Shown here piece by piece: positions 27,337-37,021 of a DNA stretch of 64,000 nucleotides. Made by a program: the position numbers and the translations under genes. Every line of letters begins with the position of its first letter. The stretch's first letter is position 1. The notes under the pieces were generated by a model. It did no database searches. It was not told the origin of the DNA and was given only the letters and a program-made list of their open reading frames with translations. Source of the stretch: Thiomicrorhabdus marina (GTDB taxonomy: Bacteria; Pseudomonadota; Gammaproteobacteria; Thiomicrospirales; Thiomicrospiraceae); assembly GCF_017571465.1 (NCBI RefSeq), contig NZ_JAGETV010000007.1, positions 62,001-126,000 on the forward strand. The letters are read 5' to 3'.

Positions 27337-28197
27337 CTATTTGCTGCTTGGCATCTGCCCGAAAGTAATGCGGTCATTAGTGCCGTAATCTTGGCGGCTT
27401 TCGATATTGATATAACCGTCTTGGCGCAGAATTTCTTGCACCGCTTGTGCTTGATTATACCCGTGCTCAATTAGCAACCAGCCCGCTGCTTTGAGGTGCG
27501 CTTTGGCTTGTTCGCTAATCAAGCGAATATCGTCCAGTCCATCGGCGCCAGAAGTTAAAGCGGTAATCGGTTCAAAGCGTACATCGCCTTGCTCAAGATG
27601 CGGGTCTTGTTCTTCAATGTAGGGTGGGTTGCTGGCAATAAGGTCAAATTGTTTACCGGCCAAAGGTTCGCACCAAGAGCCGTGTAAGCAGGTAATCGGG
27701 AGGTTTAGAGTTTCGCTGTTGTTCTTAGCGACGGCCAGCGCGGCTTCAGAAAAATCGACGGCGCTGATAGTGGCATGTGGCAATTCGGATTTTAGTGCTA
27801 GGGCAATAGCACCGGTGCCGGTACCTAAATCGGCAATCTCTGCTTGCGGTTTGTCGGCGAGAAGTTGCAGTGCGGTTTCCACTAGGGTTTCAGTGTCTGG
27901 ACGCGGGATAAGCGTGTCTGGCGTGACTTTAAGGCTTAACCCCCAAAACTCGCGTTCACCAATCAGGTGGGCAATCGGTTTGCCGAGCATGCGTTCACGA
28001 CATAAATTGCGAAACTGTACGACGACATCATTATCGACAATTTTTTCCGGCCAAGTGTATAGATAGGTGCGGTCTTTATCGAGCAGATGTGCCAGCAGGA
28101 TTTCAGCTTCCAGTTTTGGAGAATCGACAAAGGCACAAGGCTCCATGGCTTGAGAACCTTGTGTCAGCACCTGCTCAATGGAATAGCCGACCTGCAT
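27337..28197 (-). CDS. prmC: Peptide chain release factor N5-glutamine methyltransferase
   Basis: This 286-residue SAM-dependent methyltransferase has an N-terminal helical domain, the SAM loop IADLGTGTGAIALAL and the N5-glutamine motif ASNPPYIEEQD. It methylates the Gln of the GGQ motif in RF1 and RF2. It lies 4 bp downstream of prfA, its substrate's gene, in the hemA-prfA-prmC order conserved in gammaproteobacteria. Confidence 0.96.
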   Translation of the reverse strand: MQVGYSIEQVLTQGSQAMEPCAFVDSPKLEAEILLAHLLDKDRTYLYTWPEKIVDNDVVVQFRNLCRERMLGKPIAHLIGEREFWGLSLKVTPDTLIPRPDTETLVETALQLLADKPQAEIADLGTGTGAIALALKSELPHATISAVDFSEAALAVAKNNSETLNLPITCLHGSWCEPLAGKQFDLIASNPPYIEEQDPHLEQGDVRFEPITALTSGADGLDDIRLISEQAKAHLKAAGWLLIEHGYNQAQAVQEILRQDGYINIESRQDYGTNDRITFGQMPSSK

Positions 28198-28201
28198 CTA
28201 T

Positions 28202-29290
28202 TTAGCTGTCTGCGTTCAATGAGGCAAGCTGTTCCGCTTGATGTTCCTGAATCAGCGGGTCAATGACATGATTCAAGCCGCCGTTCATCACTTCATCCAA
28301 TTTATAAAGGGTTAGGTTGATGCGGTGGTCGGTGACGCGGCCCTGCGGATAATTGTAGGTGCGAATTCGTTCTGAACGGTCACCGCTGCCGACTAAGCTC
28401 TTACGCTCTTGGGCGATTTCAGCATCGTGTGCTTGCTGTTTGGTATCCATAATACGTGCTGCCAAAAGCGACATGGCACGGGCACGGTTTTTGTGCTGCG
28501 AACGTTCATCTTGACATTCCACTACTGTGCCGGTCGGCAAGTGAGTGATACGGATTGCTGAATCGGTTTTGTTAACGTGCTGACCACCTGCACCCGAGGC
28601 ACGGAAAGTATCCACTTTTAGGTCGGACGGATTCAGTTCGACCTGTTCGACATCCGGTGCTTCCGCCATGATAACCACCGTTGCTGCTGAAGTATGGACA
28701 CGGCCTTGAGTTTCAGTGGCTGGTACACGTTGTACGCGATGTGCGCCGGATTCAAACTTCAAGCGCGAATAAGCGCCGGCACCGATAATACGCGCGATAA
28801 TCTCTTTATAACCGCCATGCTCGCCTTCATTGGAGTTGATGACTTCGACCTTCCATTTCATCGATTCTGCATAACGAGAATACATTTTGAACAGGTCGCC
28901 GGCGAAAATCGCGGCTTCGTCTCCACCGGTACCGGCACGTACTTCCAAGAAGATATTGGACTCATCGCGAGGATCTTTCGGTAGCAGCATTTTCTGCAAA
29001 TCTTGTTCGAAACCTTCAATCGCCGCTTTCAGTTCAGGAATTTCTTCCTTAGCCATTTCTGCCATCTCTGGATCGCCGGAACGGAGCATTTCGTCGGCTT
29101 CATTCAAGTCGCTTTCGGCACTAATATAGGAATTGAATGTCTCCACCACTGGCGTCAATTGTGCATGCTCTTTAGTCAGTGCTGTGAATTTGTTCATATC
29201 AGCCATGACATCCGGATCGGAAATCAGGTGGTTTAGCTCTTCAAGGCGTTCCACTAAGGTTTCTAGTTTTATGCGAATCGACTGTTTCAC
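28202..29290 (-). CDS. prfA: Peptide chain release factor 1
   Basis: This 362-residue class I release factor has the peptidyl-transferase motif [15 protein letters not shown] and the [19 protein letters not shown] block. The domain 1 coiled-coil is N-terminal. It reads UAA and UAG and releases the nascent peptide. It lies between hemA (71 bp upstream) and prmC (4 bp downstream). The length is normal (E. coli 360). Confidence 0.97.
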   Translation of the reverse strand: MKQSIRIKLETLVERLEELNHLISDPDVMADMNKFTALTKEHAQLTPVVETFNSYISAESDLNEADEMLRSGDPEMAEMAKEEIPELKAAIEGFEQDLQKMLLPKDPRDESNIFLEVRAGTGGDEAAIFAGDLFKMYSRYAESMKWKVEVINSNEGEHGGYKEIIARIIGAGAYSRLKFESGAHRVQRVPATETQGRVHTSAATVVIMAEAPDVEQVELNPSDLKVDTFRASGAGGQHVNKTDSAIRITHLPTGTVVECQDERSQHKNRARAMSLLAARIMDTKQQAHDAEIAQERKSLVGSGDRSERIRTYNYPQGRVTDHRINLTLYKLDEVMNGGLNHVIDPLIQEHQAEQLASLNADS

Positions 29291-29361
29291 GGTGGTTATC
29301 TCTTAAATTTGTATGAATAGGGTGAATGCTGCCGTGCAGGAGGTACGGCGAGTTGGCCTAG

Positions 29362-30639
29362 CTATTTTTTGCAGACCGGATCGTCACGGCAGATAAGTAG
29401 CTGTGCGGCATTATCGATAAGGTTCTGATCGCCTTCCAGACCGGCTTTATTCAGCTTGGCAGTCGGAGTATGTAGTAGACGGTTGGTCAATTGATTGGCA
29501 AGACGTTTAATGACGTCTTCGATATCATTGCCTTGTTCAATTTGATGCAAGGCGTGTTCTAACGCTTGTTCTTTAATCTGCATCGCTTGTTGGCGATACT
29601 CTTGGATAATCGGTTTAACCTGCGCGATGGCGTTTTGTTGCGCCATGAAGTTTTCCGCTTGCAGATCGATGATTTCTTCGGCTTGCAGGGCGGCGCTTTG
29701 GCGCGATTGTTTATTGCTCTCGATAATCTCTTGCAGGTCATCGACGGTATATAGATAAACATTGTCTAAATTGCCGATGCTGGCTTCAATGTCTCGTGGC
29801 ACGGCAATATCAACCATAAACATCGGACGGTTTTTGCGTTTCTTTAAGGCTTGCTTAACTTGGTCGCGTTTTAGAATCGCATAAGGGCTACCGGTCGAGC
29901 CGATAACAATATCCGCTTCATGAAGGTGGTCGTCTAACTCTTCTAACTGAATACCGTAACCGGCAACGCTTTCCGCCAGACGATGGGCGCGTTCGTATGT
30001 ACGGTTAGCGATAATCAGCTTGCCGATATTGGCTTCTTTTAAATGACGTGCCACTAATTCGATCGTCTCACCGGCACCGAGCAAAACAGCCGTTTGTTCG
30101 CTAAGATCACCAAAGAACTGTTTAGAAAGCGAAACAGCCGAGAATGCGACTGAAACCGGGCTAGTGCCGATAGCGGTGTCGGTACGGACTTGCTTGACGG
30201 TTTTAAAGATGTGCTGGAACAGCGTGTCCATAGTTTGGTGGATGCCGTCATTCTTGTGCGCAGCATTGTAGGCGTCTTTAATCTGTCCGAAAATCTGCGG
30301 TTCACCTAGTACTAGGGAGTTCAAACCTGAAGCAACACGCATAATGTGCTTAACCGCATCAATGTCTTGATGTTGGTATAGGAATGGCTCGATACTACGT
30401 TCCGGTAAATTAAAAAAATCATGTAGCCATTGGCGAATTTTTTCAACGTCAGCTTCGTTCTTCTGAGTGCTGTAAATCTCGGTGCGATTGCAGGTAGAAA
30501 GGATAATGCATTCGGAAACTAAGGATTGCGCTTTCAGTTCTTGAAAGGCTTTTTTGGCTAAGTCAGGGGTAAACGATACGGTTTCACGGATATCGACAGG
30601 AGCCGTTTCGTGATTGACACCGAGAGTGATTAGCTTCAT
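29362..30639 (-). CDS. hemA: Glutamyl-tRNA reductase
   Basis: This 425-residue protein has the catalytic Cys block ECIILSTCNRTEIY and the preceding LGVNHETAPVDIRE. It also has GLNSLVLGEPQIFGQIKDAY, NADPH-binding VLLGAGETIELVARHL and a C-terminal dimerisation helix. It reduces Glu-tRNA to glutamate-1-semialdehyde, the first step of tetrapyrrole synthesis by the C5 route. It heads the hemA-prfA-prmC-moeB group and is divergent from the TPR lipoprotein gene. Confidence 0.97.
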   Translation of the reverse strand: MKLITLGVNHETAPVDIRETVSFTPDLAKKAFQELKAQSLVSECIILSTCNRTEIYSTQKNEADVEKIRQWLHDFFNLPERSIEPFLYQHQDIDAVKHIMRVASGLNSLVLGEPQIFGQIKDAYNAAHKNDGIHQTMDTLFQHIFKTVKQVRTDTAIGTSPVSVAFSAVSLSKQFFGDLSEQTAVLLGAGETIELVARHLKEANIGKLIIANRTYERAHRLAESVAGYGIQLEELDDHLHEADIVIGSTGSPYAILKRDQVKQALKKRKNRPMFMVDIAVPRDIEASIGNLDNVYLYTVDDLQEIIESNKQSRQSAALQAEEIIDLQAENFMAQQNAIAQVKPIIQEYRQQAMQIKEQALEHALHQIEQGNDIEDVIKRLANQLTNRLLHTPTAKLNKAGLEGDQNLIDNAAQLLICRDDPVCKK

Positions 30640-31042
30640 ATTAAGTGTTTACCGTTGACCCAAAAAGCGTATGCAGACGCATCCAAAGAGGCGTAATTCT
30701 GCTAAATTATCGACATAATTGCAAGTTTTTGTCTATCGCCCGGCATTGTCGTTGCTTCGGTAATGGAATCATTTATTTAGGCATATCGGGCAAGGTGAAA
30801 AAATGCGATAAATCGCTCTACGTAGGAATATTCAAGGTTTCCCCAAGATTGATGGCAGTTAACCTTTTTACTTATCGTTACAATATTAAGATTGCAGTTT
30901 TGCAGTAGACCTGAAAAGATGGTTCTCGTGAACCTGGTTCAAATCTGTCGTATTCTGTGACCAGAAGTGCTTTATAAGCATCATTTTTCATCACTTCTAA
31001 ACTTAATGACCGCTCGTCTATAGCTTTAACATTTGAGACATT
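30640..31042. other. Gene-free divergent spacer between hemA and the TPR gene
   Basis: About 400 bp should hold the promoters of hemA (minus) and the TPR lipoprotein gene (plus). I found no convincing hexamer pair, RNA motif or coding sequence; the 87-codon open frame at 30,645-30,908 has no ribosome site and atypical composition. Confidence 0.5.
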
Positions 31043-32893
31043 ATGAAAACAAAATTGCCACAGTTTATACCTCTACCTTTTAAACCGACTGCGATTCGTT
31101 CATTGGTACTTTGCGCCAGTTTGCTCGGTATACAAGGTTGTGCATCGGTAGATGCAGGTATTGAGAAAAATAATGCCCCTGTGATTAATTTGGCTAATAG
31201 TGAGCAAGCGGAACCGAGTAAAGAGGTCAGTGAGAAAACGGATTCTGTTATAGCGGCGGTTGAGCCAATTCATAATTTTATTTCCGATAAACGTCTGACT
31301 GCCGAGCAGATGTTTATGTTACTGCAAGCTGAAATGCGTCTTAAGCGCGGTTTAACCGGTCAGGCTTATCAGATCTATTATCAACTGGCAGAAGAGACGC
31401 AAGATACGGAAATTGCCAAGCACTCCTTTAATGTCGCTATGGCAACTTTCAGTGCTGATAACATTAATGAGGCCGTGGCTTTATGGCGTAAGTTGGATCC
31501 TAAAGCCGAGGATGCTTGGCGTGCAAGTTTTGTGCTGAGTTTGCGAGCCGGTAATTTATCGCAGGCGTTAGAAGAGTGGCAGAATTATGCAGACCTGACT
31601 CCGGCTGATATCAACCAGGATATTTTAGTTGCTGCAAAACGTGCTGTGTCCGGCATGATTGGCGATTTAGTGATTGCGCAGGATTTCATGAACTTGATTG
31701 TCGAGCGATATTCTCAACAATGGGCAAGTTATCTCGGTCAAGGCATGATTGCTGCGGCTAAGAAAGATTATCCTCTTGCGTTGGAGGGATTAAATAAGTC
31801 GCTGTCATTTGATGATTTTGAAGAAAGGGATCAAGTTTACACTCTATTGGCTAAGATTTATCTGCAGATGGGGCAATACCAGCAGGGTATTGCGCAACTC
31901 CGCAGCTATGCCGAGAAAAATCCCGAAGATATTGAATTGCAGGAACGCCTAGCACGTCTTGAAGTGCAAGCTGGTATGAATGCCGATGCACAAGTGCGTT
32001 ATCAAAAAATTGTTGATGCGAATCCTGAACAATATTCAGCCAAGTTTGCTTTGGCATTATTACAGTTAGAAAATAAAGAGTTTGTCCCGGCGAAACAGGC
32101 GTTTACCGAATTGCTGGAAATTCCGGCCTATACAGAAATTGGTAATTATTATCTTGGTTATGCGCTGCAAGAAGAAGGCCGAAATGAAGAAGCGTTACAG
32201 TTTTTTTCCAAGGTAGAATCGCCGGTTTATCAAACTGATGCGCTGTTACATCAAGCGGAGATTTATTTTTCGCAGAATGAAAAAGATAAGGCTTATCAAA
32301 GTTTAGCGAAGGTTGATGTTAGTAAACAAGCCAATCAGGTTAAGATGCTATTGGCTAAAGCGATTTTTTTGCGTTTAGAAGATAAATATTCCGAAGCAGC
32401 CGATGTATTACAACAATTATTGGATGTACAGCCAGATAATCAACGCGCTCTGTTGGAACAGGCGAATATCTTTTATGCCTTAGAACGTTTTGCAGATTAC
32501 GAAACAAACATGCAACAATTGCTGCATCTGGATGAAAACAATGTCGATGCGTTGAACGGCCTAGGTTATTACTATGCCGAGCAGGGTATTAATTTGCCGC
32601 AAGCTCAGCTTTTAATTGAGCGTGCTTTGCAAATAGAGCCGGATAACTTTTTCATTCTTGATAGTATGGGTTGGGTTCTATTTCAACAAAAACGGTATGC
32701 AGACGCGGTGCCTTATCTGGAAAAAGCTTACGCCGTCAAAGACGATGAAGTGGTTGGCGAGCATTTGATTCGTGCCTACTGGATGGCGGGGATGAAAGGC
32801 AAAGCGCAAGCGTTATGGGATGAATTTTCCGAGCGTTTTAAGAAAAATCAAGAGTTTACGAATTTACAAGAATGGATTCAGAAAGGTAGTTGA
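31043..32893 (+). CDS. TPR-repeat lipoprotein
   Basis: This 616-residue protein begins with a basic stretch and a hydrophobic segment ending LGIQGC (lipobox Cys33). Tetratricopeptide repeats fill most of the rest, for example EQMFMLLQAEMRLKRGLTGQAYQIY, VYTLLAKIYLQMGQYQQGIAQL, and near the end LNGLGYYYAEQGINLPQAQLLIERAL and GWVLFQQKRYADAVPYLEKAY. Proteins of this type next to hemA are common in gammaproteobacteria. They are thought to scaffold envelope complexes, but no function is established for this one. It precedes tRNA-Gln with no gene between. Confidence 0.82.
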   Translation: MKTKLPQFIPLPFKPTAIRSLVLCASLLGIQGCASVDAGIEKNNAPVINLANSEQAEPSKEVSEKTDSVIAAVEPIHNFISDKRLTAEQMFMLLQAEMRLKRGLTGQAYQIYYQLAEETQDTEIAKHSFNVAMATFSADNINEAVALWRKLDPKAEDAWRASFVLSLRAGNLSQALEEWQNYADLTPADINQDILVAAKRAVSGMIGDLVIAQDFMNLIVERYSQQWASYLGQGMIAAAKKDYPLALEGLNKSLSFDDFEERDQVYTLLAKIYLQMGQYQQGIAQLRSYAEKNPEDIELQERLARLEVQAGMNADAQVRYQKIVDANPEQYSAKFALALLQLENKEFVPAKQAFTELLEIPAYTEIGNYYLGYALQEEGRNEEALQFFSKVESPVYQTDALLHQAEIYFSQNEKDKAYQSLAKVDVSKQANQVKMLLAKAIFLRLEDKYSEAADVLQQLLDVQPDNQRALLEQANIFYALERFADYETNMQQLLHLDENNVDALNGLGYYYAEQGINLPQAQLLIERALQIEPDNFFILDSMGWVLFQQKRYADAVPYLEKAYAVKDDEVVGEHLIRAYWMAGMKGKAQALWDEFSERFKKNQEFTNLQEWIQKGS

Positions 32894-32946
32894 TAAGTAG
32901 CGTGGTATAAGGTCATAAAGTTTGCCGAATTTTTTCTAAAAAAATG

Positions 32947-32974
32947 TTGAACTTTCAAAAAATGGCTGTATCAT
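32947..32974 (+). promoter_or_regulatory. Promoter of tRNA-Gln (and probably prs)
   Basis: TTGAAC (32,947-32,952), a 16-bp spacer and TATCAT (32,969-32,974) are followed by the GC-rich discriminator ACGCACC. The tRNA-Met promoter at 36,690-36,717 has the same discriminator. Confidence 0.65.
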
Positions 32975-33005
32975 ACGCACCTGTCTCGAATGACACAGAT
33001 ACAAC

Positions 33006-33080
33006 AGGGATATGGCCAAGTGGTAAGGCATCTGGTTTTGATCCAGTGTACCGCAGGTTCGAATCCTGCTATCCCTGCCA
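33006..33080 (+). tRNA. tRNA-Gln (anticodon TTG)
   Basis: The 75-nt gene folds as a cloverleaf: acceptor AGGGATA with TATCCCT, discriminator G, encoded CCA, T-loop GGTTCGAATCC, and a CTGG/CCAG-stemmed anticodon loop TTTTGAT with anticodon TTG. It lies just before prs, as in many gammaproteobacteria. Confidence 0.95.
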
Positions 33081-33136
33081 TTATCTGCCTTCCGAATTCC
33101 CCAAATCATTTTTTCCTCTGAACAGGAGCGCCTTAA

Positions 33137-34093
33137 ATGGCTACAAAAAATGTCATGATTTTTGCGGGAAACGCAAATGTCAGTCTAGCAGAAAAGATCT
33201 CTGAATATTTAGATATCCCACTCGGCAAAGCGGACGTTGGTCGTTTCAGCGACGGCGAAATCATGGTCGAAATAAAAGAATCTGTTCGTGGACAGGATGT
33301 TTACGTTTTACAGCCTACCTGTACTCCAGAACCTGCAGTTAACCTAATGGAAATGCTGGTGATGATTGATGCGCTAAAACGTGCTTCAGCCGGACGTATT
33401 ACAGCTGTAATCCCCTATTATGGTTTTGCTCGCCAAGACCGTCGCCCTCACTCTGCACGTGTTCCAATCACAGCGCGTTTATCCGCTGATATGATTACCT
33501 CAGCCGGTGCTGACCGTGTAGTAACTGTTGACTTGCACGCTGACCAGATCCAAGGTTTCTTCAATATCCCGGTAGATAATATCTACGGTTCTCCGCTTTT
33601 GGTTGAAGATATGAACCAAACTCAGGATTTGCAGAATGTAACTATTGTTTCACCGGATATGGGTGGCGTGGTACGTGCTCGTGCGGTTGCGAAAGCGATT
33701 GACGCTGATATGGCGATTATCGATAAGCGTCGTCCAAAAGCGAATGTTGCACAAGTGATGAATATCATTGGTGAGATTGAAGGGCGTGACTGTATTATTA
33801 TTGATGATATGGTCGATACCGCAGGTACGCTTTGTAAGGCGGCAGGCGCTTTAATGGAACGTGGCGCTAAAAGTGTTTCAGCTTATGTTGTGCATGCGGT
33901 ACTTTCCGGCCCGGCAGTTGAAAATATTCAAGGCTCGGTCTTGAAAGAATTGGTGGTTACCGACTCGATTCCGGAAAGCGATGCGGCACGTAAGTGCGAA
34001 AAAATCCGTCGCGTCAGCGTTGCGGAGTTGCTAGGCGAAACTATCCGTCGCATTAACTTAGAAGAGTCGGTAACGGCGTTAATGAAGCATTAA
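33137..34093 (+). CDS. prs: Ribose-phosphate pyrophosphokinase
   Basis: This 318-residue PRPP synthetase has the N-terminal [15 protein letters not shown], the flexible loop [15 protein letters not shown] and the metal/ribose-phosphate motif [15 protein letters not shown]. It transfers pyrophosphate from ATP to ribose 5-phosphate, giving PRPP for nucleotide, His and Trp synthesis. It follows tRNA-Gln by 56 bp and ends at a strong terminator. Confidence 0.97.
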   Translation: MATKNVMIFAGNANVSLAEKISEYLDIPLGKADVGRFSDGEIMVEIKESVRGQDVYVLQPTCTPEPAVNLMEMLVMIDALKRASAGRITAVIPYYGFARQDRRPHSARVPITARLSADMITSAGADRVVTVDLHADQIQGFFNIPVDNIYGSPLLVEDMNQTQDLQNVTIVSPDMGGVVRARAVAKAIDADMAIIDKRRPKANVAQVMNIIGEIEGRDCIIIDDMVDTAGTLCKAAGALMERGAKSVSAYVVHAVLSGPAVENIQGSVLKELVVTDSIPESDAARKCEKIRRVSVAELLGETIRRINLEESVTALMKH

Positions 34094-34113
34094 GCCGTTA
34101 TCGAACTCCTTAT

Positions 34114-34138
34114 AAAGCGCCTTTTTAGGCGCTTTTTG
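34114..34138 (+). terminator. Rho-independent terminator of prs
   Basis: AAAGCGCC and GGCGCTTT form an 8-bp stem with a TTTTTA-type loop and a following T run, 21 bp after the prs stop. Confidence 0.88.
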
Positions 34139-34211
34139 CGTTTTAGGCATTTTGTAATCAAAGGTTATTCTTACAGGCTTTTTCTTTTTGGCTAAGGTAT
34201 TGAAAAAGCAG

Positions 34212-34239
34212 TGGAAATTTTTTGGAATTTTAGTATAAT
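34212..34239 (+). promoter_or_regulatory. Promoter of rplY
   Basis: TGGAAA (34,212-34,217), a 16-bp spacer and a perfect TATAAT (34,234-34,239), then a CCGCGC discriminator. This fits a growth-rate-controlled ribosomal protein gene. The leader to rplY is about 80 nt. Confidence 0.6.
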
Positions 34240-34327
34240 CCGCGCTCTGCTTGTGTTTGGTCGCGAACACGAGTTTTATTAATTTGATAAGCATGCATTA
34301 AACGCTTATCTACTTTGGAGAAAAGCA

Positions 34328-34915
34328 ATGAGCCAAAATTGGACAGCAGAAATCCGTTCTGAAGAAGGGAAAGGTGCGAGCCGCCGCCTTCGTCACGCGG
34401 GTCGTGTACCAGCAATCATCTACGGTGGCGATAAAGACGCCGTTTCAGTTTCTTTCGACGGTAACTTCGTAGCCCACGTTTTCGATAACACAGCAATGTT
34501 TAACTCTGTTGTAACTGTTGACGTAAACGGTGGTGATGCTGAGCAAGTCGTTGTTAAAGACATTCAACGTCACCCAGCAACTAACGAAGTAGCACACATG
34601 GACCTACAACGCGCGAGCGGTGATATGGTTGTTACTAAGAAAGTTCCTCTGAACTTCTCTGGTAAAGCAGCTGCGCCTGGTGTGAAAATGGGTGGTCTTA
34701 TGTCTTTCCTACAACCTACTGTAGAAGTACGTTGTGCTGCGAAAGATCTACCAAGCTCTGTTGAAGTTGATGTTTCTAAAATGGAAGCTGGTAGCAGCCT
34801 ACGTCTATCTGAGTTGACTATGCCAGAAGGTGTTATCCTAACTGCATTGACTCACGGCAACACTGACTATGACCAAGCGGTTGTTAACATCGGTAAGCCT
34901 AAGCGTAAAGGTTAA
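34328..34915 (+). CDS. rplY: 50S ribosomal protein L25/Ctc
   Basis: This 195-residue protein is the long Ctc-type L25: an N-terminal 5S rRNA-binding domain (GKGASRRLRHAGRVPAIIYGG, HPATNEVAHMDLQR) and a C-terminal beta domain (about 95-190). It binds 5S rRNA in the central protuberance. It begins at ATG with TTGGAG upstream and lies in the conserved prs-rplY-pth-ychF order. Confidence 0.96.
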   Translation: MSQNWTAEIRSEEGKGASRRLRHAGRVPAIIYGGDKDAVSVSFDGNFVAHVFDNTAMFNSVVTVDVNGGDAEQVVVKDIQRHPATNEVAHMDLQRASGDMVVTKKVPLNFSGKAAAPGVKMGGLMSFLQPTVEVRCAAKDLPSSVEVDVSKMEAGSSLRLSELTMPEGVILTALTHGNTDYDQAVVNIGKPKRKG

Positions 34916-34952
34916 TTTAACCTCAATCGCTTAACACTGAGAGCCAGCGTTT

Positions 34953-35528
34953 ATGTCACAGATTAAACTTATTGTCGGTCTTGGAAATCCGGGCGACAAG
35001 TATGATTTAACTCGACATAACGCTGGTTTTTGGTTTGTGGACGAAGTAGCGCGACAATACGGTGCGGTATTTCGTCCAGAAACCAAATTTTTAGGTGAAG
35101 CGGCGCGCGTTCAAAGTAATGGTATGGACTTCTGGTTATTGAAGCCGGCTACCTTTATGAACCGCAGCGGCCAATCGATTTCGTCTTTGGCAAAGTTCTA
35201 TAAAATTCCGGTTGAATCGATTCTTGTTGTGCACGATGAATTGGATTTACCGCCGGGTACGGCAAAATTGAAAAAAGCCGGCGGTCACGGCGGCCATAAT
35301 GGTCTTCGTGATACCATCGCGGCGATGGGTAAAGAGTTCATGCGTTTGCGTCTTGGTATCGGTCATCCCGGGCATCGAGATCAAGTTGTCGATTATGTTC
35401 TTAAAGCGCCATCCAAAACCGATCGCCAGTTGATTGATGACGCCAGTTACGCTGCCAGTAAAGTCGTTCCCGAGTTAATTTCGGGTCAAATCGAAAAAGC
35501 GATGATGACGCTACACACCAAATCCTAA
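34953..35528 (+). CDS. pth: Peptidyl-tRNA hydrolase
   Basis: This 191-residue protein has [23 protein letters not shown] with catalytic His, FLLKP-like [24 protein letters not shown] and [14 protein letters not shown]. It recycles peptidyl-tRNA dropped from ribosomes. It lies 37 bp after rplY and 52 bp before ychF. Confidence 0.97.
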   Translation: MSQIKLIVGLGNPGDKYDLTRHNAGFWFVDEVARQYGAVFRPETKFLGEAARVQSNGMDFWLLKPATFMNRSGQSISSLAKFYKIPVESILVVHDELDLPPGTAKLKKAGGHGGHNGLRDTIAAMGKEFMRLRLGIGHPGHRDQVVDYVLKAPSKTDRQLIDDASYAASKVVPELISGQIEKAMMTLHTKS

Positions 35529-35580
35529 TTTAACCAATACCTTTTCTTACCTACCCTGCAACGCAAGCGAGGAAACTTTC

Positions 35581-36672
35581 ATGGCAATTAAATGCGGTAT
35601 TGTTGGTCTGCCAAACGTTGGTAAATCAACTCTTTTCAACGCTCTAACCAATGCCGGCATCGAGTCTGCAAACTATCCGTTTTGTACTATCGATCCGAAT
35701 ATCGGTGTGGTTGCGGTTCCAGACCCTCGCGAAAATGCGTTAGCGGAAATCGTAAACCCTGAGCGTGTGTTATCGGCAACGGTTGATTTCATGGATATTG
35801 CCGGTCTGGTTGAAGGGGCTTCTAAAGGCGAAGGTCTGGGCAATAAATTCCTGCAGAACATCCGTGAAACAGATGCCATTGTACAAGTCGTACGTTGTTT
35901 TGAAAATGACGATATCGTTCACGTCGCAGGGCAAGTTGATCCGGTCACTGATATTGAAATCATCAATATGGAATTGGTTTTGGCGGACTCAGAATCGCTA
36001 GAAAAAAATGCTCAGCGCCAAGCCAAGCTAGGTAAGAGCGGTAATAAAGAAGCGCAAGCGCGTCAGGCACTGTATGAACGTGTTTTAGAAGAAATCAAAG
36101 ATGGTAAGCTGATTCGTCTGGTTGAACTAACCGATGATGAAAAACTGCTATTGCGAGACCTTCAACTACTGACTATCAAGCCGATGATGTATATCGCGAA
36201 CGTTAATGAAGACGGTTTTGAAAATAACCCTCTGCTAGACAAGGTTCGTGAAATTGCAGAAGCGCAAGGGGCGGTAGTGGTGCCGGTTTGTGCAGCAATC
36301 GAGGCGGAAATCGCAGAGTTGGATGACGAAGATAAAGTCGACTTCCTCGAAGAGATGGGACAAGAAGAGCCGGGTCTAAACCGTGTAATTCGCGCTGCTT
36401 ATGATTTACTAGGTCTACAGACCTACTTCACTGCGGGCGTGAAAGAAGTTCGTGCTTGGACGGTTAAGAAAGGTGCGACGGCTCCGCAAGCGGCTGGTGT
36501 AATCCATACCGACTTCGAAAAAGGCTTTATCCGTGCCGAAGTCACTTCTTACGAAGATTTCGTTGCTTGTAAAGGTGATTCTGGCGCCAAAGCGGCCGGT
36601 AAACAGCGTTTGGAAGGTAAGGAATATATCGTCCAAGACGGTGATGTCATGCATTTTAGATTTAATGTTTAA
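35581..36672 (+). CDS. ychF: Ribosome-binding ATPase YchF (OLA1 family)
   Basis: This 363-residue Obg-related P-loop protein has [35 protein letters not shown] and the altered NVNE specificity motif that favours ATP. The TGS-like C-terminal domain ends [15 protein letters not shown]. It binds 70S ribosomes and 50S subunits and responds to oxidative and translational stress. It follows pth, the usual pairing. Confidence 0.97.
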   Translation: MAIKCGIVGLPNVGKSTLFNALTNAGIESANYPFCTIDPNIGVVAVPDPRENALAEIVNPERVLSATVDFMDIAGLVEGASKGEGLGNKFLQNIRETDAIVQVVRCFENDDIVHVAGQVDPVTDIEIINMELVLADSESLEKNAQRQAKLGKSGNKEAQARQALYERVLEEIKDGKLIRLVELTDDEKLLLRDLQLLTIKPMMYIANVNEDGFENNPLLDKVREIAEAQGAVVVPVCAAIEAEIAELDDEDKVDFLEEMGQEEPGLNRVIRAAYDLLGLQTYFTAGVKEVRAWTVKKGATAPQAAGVIHTDFEKGFIRAEVTSYEDFVACKGDSGAKAAGKQRLEGKEYIVQDGDVMHFRFNV

Positions 36673-36689
36673 AAAAAATCAAAATGGGG

Positions 36690-36717
36690 TTGACGCTATC
36701 TATATTTTCCATATAAT
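36690..36717 (+). promoter_or_regulatory. Promoter of tRNA-Met
   Basis: TTGACG (36,690-36,695), a 16-bp spacer and TATAAT (36,712-36,717), then the discriminator ACGCACC, the same seven bases as downstream of the tRNA-Gln -10 box. Confidence 0.8.
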
Positions 36718-36731
36718 ACGCACCACATTTA

Positions 36732-36808
36732 GGCTACATAGCTCAGCTGGTTAGAGCACATCACTCATAATGATGGGGTCCCAAGTTCGAATCTCGGTGT
36801 AGCCACCA
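36732..36808 (+). tRNA. tRNA-Met (elongator, anticodon CAT)
   Basis: A 77-nt cloverleaf: acceptor GGCTACA with TGTAGCC, discriminator A, encoded CCA, anticodon loop CTCATAA. It closely resembles the E. coli elongator tRNA-Met. Its last 14 bases are part of the attL core of the downstream integrated element, so the element preserves the tRNA. Confidence 0.95.
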
Positions 36809-36813
36809 TATTT
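36795..36813 (+). repeat. attL: 19-bp direct repeat at tRNA-Met 3' end
   Basis: CGGTGTAGCCACCATATTT is identical to 46,860-46,878. It spans the last 14 bases of the tRNA plus 5 bases. Confidence 0.9.
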
Positions 36814-36820
36814 CTAAATT

Positions 36821-36845
36821 AAGCCGTCTCATGACGGCTTTTTTT
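36821..36845 (+). terminator. Element-borne terminator after tRNA-Met
   Basis: AAGCCGTC/GACGGCTT form an 8-bp stem with loop TCAT, then T7. It lies just inside attL and replaces the original tRNA terminator, now displaced to 46,880-46,906. Confidence 0.88.
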
Positions 36846-36930
36846 ATGCCTGAAATAACGTGTTTACAGGCTTTTCCTGTAATTTAGCGTCTTATTACGT
36901 CTCTCTGAATCCATTGACATTTCTATAAAA

Positions 36931-36983
36931 TCGACGGTACTCTTGACGGTACTGGAGTTTGGTTTGTGTCTCAATACCGTCAA
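36931..36983. repeat. Integrase arm-type sites, left end
   Basis: TCGACGGTACT (36,931-36,941) and TTGACGGTACT (36,943-36,953) are direct repeats with a 12-bp period. A third copy in inverse orientation, TTGACGGTATT, lies at 36,973-36,983, directly upstream of int. Two more copies with the same 12-bp period lie at the right end. Confidence 0.7.
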
Positions 36984-37021
36984 TTTCTCCGGAAAACCTT
37001 TAAATTAAAGGGATTGGAGTC

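Noticed and set aside
30645-30908. 87-codon open frame between hemA and the TPR gene
   Set aside because: No ribosome site, odd amino-acid composition, and it overlaps the expected divergent promoters.
32944-33204. 86-codon open frame over tRNA-Gln
   Set aside because: It runs through the tRNA and into prs; it is a chance frame.
33006-36808. tRNA-Gln as a second integration site
   Set aside because: No repeat of its 3' end was seen downstream in the window.
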